A stretch of 37,661 bases of DNA from Arthrobacter sp. Its GTDB lineage: Bacteria > Actinomycetota > Actinomycetes > Actinomycetales > Micrococcaceae. How positions within the stretch are numbered: position 1 is the stretch's first letter; each line of letters begins with the position of its first letter. Where the stretch lies: contig JAODMS010000033.1 in assembly GCA_025464925.1 (NCBI GenBank), positions 1 to 37,661 of the forward strand, written 5' to 3'. Positions 32,680 to 37,661 of the stretch are shown here, piece after piece. The notes below the pieces were generated by a model that saw only the letters and a list, made by a program, of their open reading frames with translations, ran no database searches and was not told the DNA's origin. The position numbers and the translations under genes are program-made.

Positions 32680-32716
32680 GAAGGACGCGCCAGCAGGCCG
32701 TGCTGACGCGTCCTTC
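32680..32716 (+). terminator. Terminator after the ABC-2 operon
   Basis: GAAGGACGCG and CGCGTCCTTC form a 10-base stem. CAGCA and TGCTG pair inside it around GGCCG. The tail GTTGTCTT is mixed. It is a strong structure in the right place. Confidence 0.78.
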
Positions 32717-32889
32717 GTTGTCTTCCAGTCGCCAGAACGGAATGATGGTCCGGCGTGCCCGAGGGCGTAATCTGCGGCCTGCGCACCCGGAGCCCCGCGG
32801 CGCCGGTCTAGGGTGGGACGACAGTGTGGCCCATTCCCGCGCATCATCATGCAGGCGGGCCCCGACAATCCACGAAGGACGGCGCTTTC

Positions 32890-34329
32890 ATGACTGCTGA
32901 CCAGCAGCTCTCCAAATCCCTCAAACCCAGGCATCTCTCCATGATCGCCATTGCCGGAGTGATCGGCGCCGGTCTGTTTGTCGGGTCCGGAGCCGCCATC
33001 CAGCAGGCCGGTCCCGGCATCCTGATTGCCTACATGGCAGCGGGTCTGGTGGTCATCCTGGTCATGCGCATGCTGGGCGAAATGGCCGCAGCCAACCCGG
33101 AAACGGGCTCGTTCTCTACCTATGCGGACAAGGCGCTGGGTCCCTGGGCAGGCTTCAGCATCGGCTGGCTCTACGCCTGGTTCTGGATTATCGTCCTCGG
33201 CATCGAGGCCACGGCAGGAGCCGCAATCATGCACCGCTGGGTGCCGGGCATCGATCAATGGGTCTGGGCGCTGTTGCTCATGGTGCTGCTGACTCTCACC
33301 AACCTGGTCTCCGTGAAATCCTTCGGCGAGTTTGAATTTTGGTTTGCTTCCATCAAGGTGGCAGCCATCGCGCTGTTCCTGCTCTTCGGCGTGGCGGCGA
33401 TCTTCGGCCTTATTCCCGGCGTGCCGGCCCCTGGCCTGGGCAACCTGATCGAAAATGGCGGCTTCCTGCCCAACGGCCCGGGCGCAGTGCTGGCCGGCAT
33501 CCTGGTGGTCGTGTTCTCCTTCTTCGGTGCTGAAATCGCCACCATCGCCGCCGGTGAATCCGAGAATCCGGTCGACGCCGTCAAGAAGGCCGTAAAGTCC
33601 ACGGTCTGGCGCATCCTGGTCTTCTACATCGGCTCCATTGCCGTGGTGGTCACCCTGCTTCCCTGGAACTCCGCCTCCGTGGCCAAGAGCCCCTACGTCG
33701 CCGTGATCGAGCTCTTCGGGATCCCGGGCGCAGGCACCATCATGGACATCGTCGTGCTGACTTCCGTGCTGTCCTGCCTGAACTCCGGCCTCTACACCGC
33801 CAGCCGCATGCTGTTTTCGCTGTCCCGGCGTGGCGACGCGCCCCGGTCCTGGATGCGGATCTCCAAACGCGGCGTTCCGGCCGCCGCGGTGCTGGCCTCC
33901 ACCGTCGTTGGCTTCATCACCGTCGGCCTGAACTACATCGCCCCGGACACGGTGTTCCTTTTCCTGGTCAACACCTCCGGTGCCATCGCCTTGTTCGTCT
34001 GGCTGGTCATTGCAAGCTCGCAGCTCATCCTGCGCCGCCGGATGGGCGCGGCCTCCCAGGATCTCGCCCTGAAGATGTGGCTCTTCCCGTACCTGACCTG
34101 GGTAGCCATCGTCAGCATCGTCGCACTGCTGATCGGGATGGTGATCCTGGAGTCCACCCGCGAATCACTGCTGCTCTCGCTGGCCCTTGCTGCCGTCGTG
34201 GTGGGGGTGGGGCTCTGGCGCTACCGTAAGCATGGCTCCAAGACGGCCCGGCAGCAGGGCCGCGGCGGAGACGACGCGGAAGCTCCGGTCCTGGACGCCA
34301 CCGTGGGTGCCGGCACAGCAAACTCATAG
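32890..34329 (+). CDS. Amino acid permease (APC family, AAT/GabP-like)
   Basis: An amino acid/polyamine/organocation superfamily transporter of 479 residues with about twelve membrane helices. It begins LKPRHLSMIAIAGVIGAGLF and has the conserved GSGAAIQQAGPG and VFSFFGAEIATIAAGESENP segments, with ASRMLFSLSRRGDAP and FLFLVNTSGAIALFVWLVIA further on. These are strong markers of the subfamily containing GABA, aromatic and other amino acid permeases. The specific substrate cannot be assigned. The frame is open from 32824, but ATG 32890 follows GAAGGA and yields the standard N-terminus. The C-terminus is a hydrophilic Gly/Ala tail. Confidence 0.94.
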   Translation: MTADQQLSKSLKPRHLSMIAIAGVIGAGLFVGSGAAIQQAGPGILIAYMAAGLVVILVMRMLGEMAAANPETGSFSTYADKALGPWAGFSIGWLYAWFWIIVLGIEATAGAAIMHRWVPGIDQWVWALLLMVLLTLTNLVSVKSFGEFEFWFASIKVAAIALFLLFGVAAIFGLIPGVPAPGLGNLIENGGFLPNGPGAVLAGILVVVFSFFGAEIATIAAGESENPVDAVKKAVKSTVWRILVFYIGSIAVVVTLLPWNSASVAKSPYVAVIELFGIPGAGTIMDIVVLTSVLSCLNSGLYTASRMLFSLSRRGDAPRSWMRISKRGVPAAAVLASTVVGFITVGLNYIAPDTVFLFLVNTSGAIALFVWLVIASSQLILRRRMGAASQDLALKMWLFPYLTWVAIVSIVALLIGMVILESTRESLLLSLALAAVVVGVGLWRYRKHGSKTARQQGRGGDDAEAPVLDATVGAGTANS

Positions 34330-34373
34330 CTAAGGCCTAGTCCCGGCATAGTGCGCTGGTGTTCCATGGGCTC

Positions 34374-35276
34374 ATGAATACACCACCGCATCCTCCGCAC
34401 CAGCCGCATCCCAACCATGACCGCGGGCTGGAATTCGACCTCTCCACCCTGCTAAGCCGCCGCTCACTGGGCATGTTCCTGGGGATGGGCACGGCCGCCG
34501 CCCTGGCCGCCTGCGCGCCGACCGGATCCACGGCCGGAACCACGGCCTCCGCCGGCGCTACGCCGACGGGCTCGGCCCCCGCAGCTCCAACGACGTCGTC
34601 CGCCTCGGCGACCGCCTCGCCCACGTTGACCCGTGCCATCGCCGAGTGCCGCGTCGAGATCCCGCAGGAAACAGCCGGTCCTTACCCCGGCGACGGTTCA
34701 AACGGGCCCAACGTGCTGGCGGCCTCCGGCGTGGTCCGGCAGGACATCACGTCCAGCTTCGGAACCTCCACCACCACGGTGGAGGGAGTGCCCCTGACGG
34801 TCACGCTGAACCTGCTCGATAACTCCAACGGCTGCACCCCCCTGGCCGGCGCCGCCGTCTACGCCTGGCACTGCGACCGTGAAGGCAAGTACTCCATGTA
34901 CGACTCCGGCCTCCGGAACGAAAATTACCTCCGCGGCGTCCAGGAGGCCGACGCAAACGGTCAGGTCACTTTCAAGACCATCTATCCCGGCGCCTACAGC
35001 GGCCGCTGGCCGCACATCCACTTCGAAGTCTTCGAGTCCATGAGTAACGCCACGGCGGCCGGCCAGGTCCTCGCCGTCTCGCAGATCGCGCTGACGGAGG
35101 CGGCCTGCAAGGAGGTCTACGCCTCGGCCGGCTACGAAACCAGTGCACGGAATTTCCCCCGGACCACCCTGAAATCCGACAACGTCTTCGGCGACGACGG
35201 CGGGATCTACCAGCTCGCCACCATGAGCGGTTCGGTGTCCGCAGGCTATACGGCAGGGCTCAACGTCACCGTGTAG
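34374..35276 (+). CDS. Exported intradiol dioxygenase-like protein
   Basis: Related to protocatechuate/catechol intradiol dioxygenases, which use non-haem Fe(III) to open aromatic rings between the hydroxyls. The 300-residue protein starts with a hydrophilic stretch and then SRRSLGMFLGMGTAAALAAC, a twin-arginine signal with a lipobox (LAAC), so it is probably a Tat-exported lipoprotein. A Ser/Thr/Ala linker follows, then the beta-sandwich with QETAGPYPGDGSNGPN, AVYAWHCDREGKYSMYD and TIYPGAYSGRWPHIHFEVF. The last segment has the metal-binding Tyr and His-x-His; the other tyrosine is probably in the preceding one. An upstream GTG at 34359 is an alternative start. There is no aromatic-degradation cluster nearby. 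Activity on aromatics outside the cell is inference. Confidence 0.88.
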   Translation: MNTPPHPPHQPHPNHDRGLEFDLSTLLSRRSLGMFLGMGTAAALAACAPTGSTAGTTASAGATPTGSAPAAPTTSSASATASPTLTRAIAECRVEIPQETAGPYPGDGSNGPNVLAASGVVRQDITSSFGTSTTTVEGVPLTVTLNLLDNSNGCTPLAGAAVYAWHCDREGKYSMYDSGLRNENYLRGVQEADANGQVTFKTIYPGAYSGRWPHIHFEVFESMSNATAAGQVLAVSQIALTEAACKEVYASAGYETSARNFPRTTLKSDNVFGDDGGIYQLATMSGSVSAGYTAGLNVTV

Positions 35277-35313
35277 CCGTGCACCGGATTTGGGCGGCGC
35301 TAGACTCGGAGCC

Positions 35314-36648
35314 ATGCCGACACAGACCAATGCCGCAGCACACATCCAGGACCTCGGGGCGTATGTCACGGCGTCGCCGTCGAGCTTCCACGCCGTCCAC
35401 GAGGCCGCCCGCCGACTGGACGGGGCGGGCTTCACCGGTCTGGACGAACTGCAGCCGTGGGACGGCGGTGCTGGCGCCGGCCCAACCGCCGCCGCAGGCA
35501 AGCATTACGTGATCCGTGACGGGGCCCTGATTGCCTGGGTGACGCCGGCCGGCGCGGGACCCACCACGGCTTTCAACATCCTGGGCGCCCACACCGATTC
35601 GCCGTCCTTCAAACTCAAGCCGAAACCCACCACCGGCAGGTTCGGCTGGCTCCAGGCCGGCGTCGAGGTCTATGGCGGGCCCCTGCTGAACTCGTGGCTG
35701 GACCGGGAACTGCAGCTCGCCGGCCGCCTCGTGATGCTGGACGGTACGCAGCACCTCACCGCCACCGGCCCCCTGCTGCGCTTTCCCCAGCTGGCCATCC
35801 ACCTGGACCGCGCCGTAAACGACGGCCTGGCGCTGGACAAGCAGCAGCACATGAACCCCGTGTTCGGTCTCGGGGATCCGGCCGGCGAGGATCTGCTGGC
35901 GTTGCTGGCCGGGCGGGTTTCCGGTGCCAGCATCGATCCGGCGCAGATCGGCGGCTATGACGTCGTCATTGCAGACACGCAGGCACCCGCGGTGTTCGGG
36001 GCGAAGGGGGAGTTCTTCGCGTCCGGACGGCTGGACAACCTCTCGGCAACCCATGCCGGACTCGAGGCGCTGATCGCCCACGCCCAGGCGTTGACGCAGT
36101 TGTCGGGCGGCACCCCGATCGCAGTGCTCGCCGCCTTCGACCACGAGGAAATCGGCTCGGCATCCCGCTCCGGCGCCTGCGGCCCGATACTGGAGGACGT
36201 CCTGGTGCGCATTTCCGACGGGCTGGGGGCCTCCGCGAGCCAGCGGCGGCAGGCCTTCGCGGCGTCGTTCTGCGTCTCCGCCGACGCCGGCCACGCCGTG
36301 CACCCGAATTACGCCGAGCGGCACGACCCTGCCAACAGGCCCGCCCTCAACGGCGGCCCGCTGCTGAAAATCAACGCCAACCAGCGCTACGCGACCGACG
36401 CTATCGGTGCCGCCCTCTGGGCGCGGTTGTGCGCCGATGCCGGGATCCCGTACCAGGAATTCGTCTCCAACAACGTGATGCCCTGCGGCTCCACCATCGG
36501 CCCGCTCACGGCAACCCGCCTAGGCATCCGGACGGTCGACGTCGGGGTGCCCCTACTCTCGATGCACTCCGCCCGCGAGCTCTGCGGCGTCGAAGACCCT
36601 TACCGGCTGGCGAAGGCCACCGAGGTGTTTTTCAGGACGGCAGCCTGA
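35314..36648 (+). CDS. M18 family aminopeptidase
   Basis: A cytosolic zinc aminopeptidase of the M18 family (aspartyl aminopeptidase-like), which removes N-terminal residues from peptides and assembles as a large oligomer. The 444-residue product has the metal ligands in order: ILGAHTDSPSFKLKP (His-x-Asp), GRLDNLSATHAGLEAL (bridging Asp), AAFDHEEIGSASRSGA (catalytic Glu-Glu) and the C-terminal PLLSMHSARELCG (His). The TTG at 35290 could start a longer form, but ATG 35314 has CGGAG just upstream and matches the family N-terminus. It is convergent with the DUF1345 gene, with only 13 bases between stops. Bacterial members are often annotated apeB. Confidence 0.95.
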   Translation: MPTQTNAAAHIQDLGAYVTASPSSFHAVHEAARRLDGAGFTGLDELQPWDGGAGAGPTAAAGKHYVIRDGALIAWVTPAGAGPTTAFNILGAHTDSPSFKLKPKPTTGRFGWLQAGVEVYGGPLLNSWLDRELQLAGRLVMLDGTQHLTATGPLLRFPQLAIHLDRAVNDGLALDKQQHMNPVFGLGDPAGEDLLALLAGRVSGASIDPAQIGGYDVVIADTQAPAVFGAKGEFFASGRLDNLSATHAGLEALIAHAQALTQLSGGTPIAVLAAFDHEEIGSASRSGACGPILEDVLVRISDGLGASASQRRQAFAASFCVSADAGHAVHPNYAERHDPANRPALNGGPLLKINANQRYATDAIGAALWARLCADAGIPYQEFVSNNVMPCGSTIGPLTATRLGIRTVDVGVPLLSMHSARELCGVEDPYRLAKATEVFFRTAA

Positions 36649-36661
36649 GCGGGAAAACCGC

Positions 36662-37345
36662 TTAGGCGGCCAGCCCGATCACCAGGTTAAGGGTGGCCGC
36701 GAGGATGACGGTGCCGAAGACGTAGGAAAGCAGGCTGTGCTTGAGGGCCTGGGCGCGGATGCCATGGTTCTGCAGGGCGGTGTCCGACACCTGGTAGGTC
36801 ATGCCGAGGCTCGTGGCGAGATAGGCGAAGTCCGTGTATTGCGGGGGCTGCTGCTGGTTGAAATCGATTCCGCCCACCTCGGGGCCGGCTTTCCGGCCCG
36901 TGCTGTAGTACAGCTGGGCGTAGCGCAGGGTGAAGAGCGTCTGGACCAGCATCCAGGACAGCGCCACGGAGGCCAGGGCCAGCAGTCCGCCGCCGAGCCG
37001 GGCCGCGGCCCCGGCGTTGTTGTGGGAATCCGCGACGACCGCTGCCACCGCCGCAAGGCTGGCCACGTTGGCGCCCAGGATCAGCAGGTCGGTGGTGCCG
37101 CGCGACGGATCCTCGGCCGTGGCATGGGATCGGGTCCGCGCCGGATCCATGCGCCCGATCACCAGCCAGACCCAGATAAGGTAAGTCAGCGCGGCGACGT
37201 CCCAGAAGATGGTGGGAGCTTGTACCCAGTGCCCGGCCAGGCCGGCGGCGGCCGCGGCGGACAGCCCGGCCAGCAGCATGACGGCGAAGCGCAGGCGGCT
37301 CCTGCGGGTGGGCACGCTGCCCCGGGAAGCGGATCCGGTGTTCAT
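36662..37345 (-). CDS. DUF1345 family membrane protein
   Basis: A small integral membrane protein of unknown function. From ATG 37345 it has 227 residues: a hydrophilic N-terminus, then about six hydrophobic segments, and the DUF1345 core PPQYTDFAYLATSLGMTYQV followed by SDTALQNHGIRAQALKHSLL and a final helix ending NLVIGLAA. The open frame continues to 37540, but the upstream part is hydrophilic and rich in Arg, Cys and Pro, unlike the family. GGGGA lies directly before the ATG, closer than ideal. It faces the M18 gene. Confidence 0.88.
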   Translation of the reverse strand: MNTGSASRGSVPTRRSRLRFAVMLLAGLSAAAAAGLAGHWVQAPTIFWDVAALTYLIWVWLVIGRMDPARTRSHATAEDPSRGTTDLLILGANVASLAAVAAVVADSHNNAGAAARLGGGLLALASVALSWMLVQTLFTLRYAQLYYSTGRKAGPEVGGIDFNQQQPPQYTDFAYLATSLGMTYQVSDTALQNHGIRAQALKHSLLSYVFGTVILAATLNLVIGLAA

Positions 37346-37549
37346 TCCCCGATCATGGCATGCCGCCGGCCTCCGACGGTCCGCGCCGGTTGTCCACATG
37401 GCTGCCGGCGCTTTTCTGCGCCCGGCTGCGCAGCCCGTACGCTGGGGGCAAGGAGTCGTCGAATCCGGCCCCGATGCACTAAGATATTGAAGTCTGTGCT
37501 GCGCCACGCCTCCGTTCCGGCGGCTGGGCAAGCACGGCACCGCAAATGA

Positions 37550-37594
37550 ACCTCCTGTTACGGAAATGCCGTAACCGCTTAGCCCAAAGGAGGT
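37550..37594 (+). promoter_or_regulatory. Structured leader of rpsF that can mask the ribosome binding site
   Basis: ACCTCCT (37550-37556) is exactly complementary to AGGAGGT (37588-37594), the ribosome binding site of rpsF. Between them GTTACGG (37557-37563) and CCGTAAC (37569-37575) form a second perfect stem with a 5-base loop, leaving a 3'-side bulge that begins with CCG-like sequence (C-C-G at 37575-37577). This resembles the known S6:S18 autoregulatory leader motif, in which the protein complex binds a bulged hairpin with a conserved CCG before rpsF. The identity is an inference from the fold. Confidence 0.6.
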
Positions 37595-37604
37595 GGGTTC
37601 ACAT

Positions 37605-37661
37605 ATGCGTCCTTACGAATTGATGGTAATCATCGACCCCGAGGTCGAAGAGCGTACCGTT
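37605..37661 (+). CDS. rpsF: 30S ribosomal protein S6 (5' part only)
   Basis: The first 19 codons, MRPYELMVIIDPEVEERTV, are the conserved N-terminus of ribosomal protein S6, which binds S18 in the platform of the 30S subunit. The gene runs off the window end. An excellent AAAGGAGGT lies upstream of the ATG at 37605. In most actinobacteria ssb, rpsR and rplI follow. Confidence 0.95.
   Translation, partial: MRPYELMVIIDPEVEERTV

Noticed and set aside
37390..37398. Single TTGTCCACA DnaA-like box near the DUF1345 start
   Set aside because: One isolated 9-mer in 37 kb is expected by chance; unlike 6484-6916 there is no cluster.

Overview
The window looks like the origin-proximal part of a high-GC actinobacterial chromosome, most likely Arthrobacter or a close relative in the Micrococcaceae. 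The evidence is the high-GC codon use, frequent GTG starts, and the gene order rnpA-yidD-yidC-jag-rsmG-parA-parB (+) facing trxA-trxB-(pseudokinase)-murJ-NUDIX (-) and then cca (+). This is the actinobacterial rnpA-to-pcnA block known from Mycobacterium tuberculosis (about Rv3907-Rv3923). The genus is an inference from gene order and protein flavour; no 16S gene is present.

Layout. (1) 25-5531: a tightly packed operon-like run for tRNA 5' processing (RnpA), membrane protein insertion (YidD, YidC), an RNA-binding Jag/KhpB protein, 16S rRNA methylation (RsmG) and chromosome segregation (ParA, ParB). (2) 5532-11272: 5.7 kb with no intact gene I can defend. It holds six exact parS palindromes and one degenerate one; a seventh exact site lies inside parA. 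It also has a cluster of five DnaA-box-like 9-mers and, in its distal half, relics of at least four transposases: one rve/DDE type, two IS110 and one IS30. I read it as the centromere-like parS zone of the chromosome plus an insertion-sequence graveyard. (3) 11273-17205, minus strand: trxA, trxB, a membrane-anchored pseudokinase-fragment/discoidin-like protein, murJ and a NUDIX hydrolase. (4) 17367-19466: cca and a histidine phosphatase, ended by a good terminator. (5) 19467-20464: a mostly gene-free kilobase with one credible 48-codon small gene. (6) 20465-27235: a GT87 membrane glycosyltransferase, a phytoene-desaturase-like FAD oxidoreductase, a lipoprotein-type penicillin-binding protein and an ABC-F protein. 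(7) 27343-37345: accessory metabolism and transport, namely a YwqK-repeat protein, a YbjJ-like MFS transporter, a PAP2-diacylglycerol kinase fusion, a two-gene ABC-2 exporter, an APC amino acid permease, an exported intradiol-dioxygenase-like protein, an M18 aminopeptidase and a DUF1345 membrane protein. (8) 37550-37661: a structured leader and the first 19 codons of rpsF (ribosomal protein S6).

Themes. ParA and ParB act on the neighbouring parS sites, so the segregation machine and its DNA target lie together. MurJ (lipid II flippase), the pseudokinase-like partner and the penicillin-binding protein serve cell-wall synthesis. TrxA and TrxB form a thiol-redox pair. I saw no CRISPR array, rRNA or tRNA gene. 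The least explained parts are the parS/DnaA-box zone after parB, the reduced pseudokinase next to murJ, and the candidate S6:S18 regulatory leader before rpsF.
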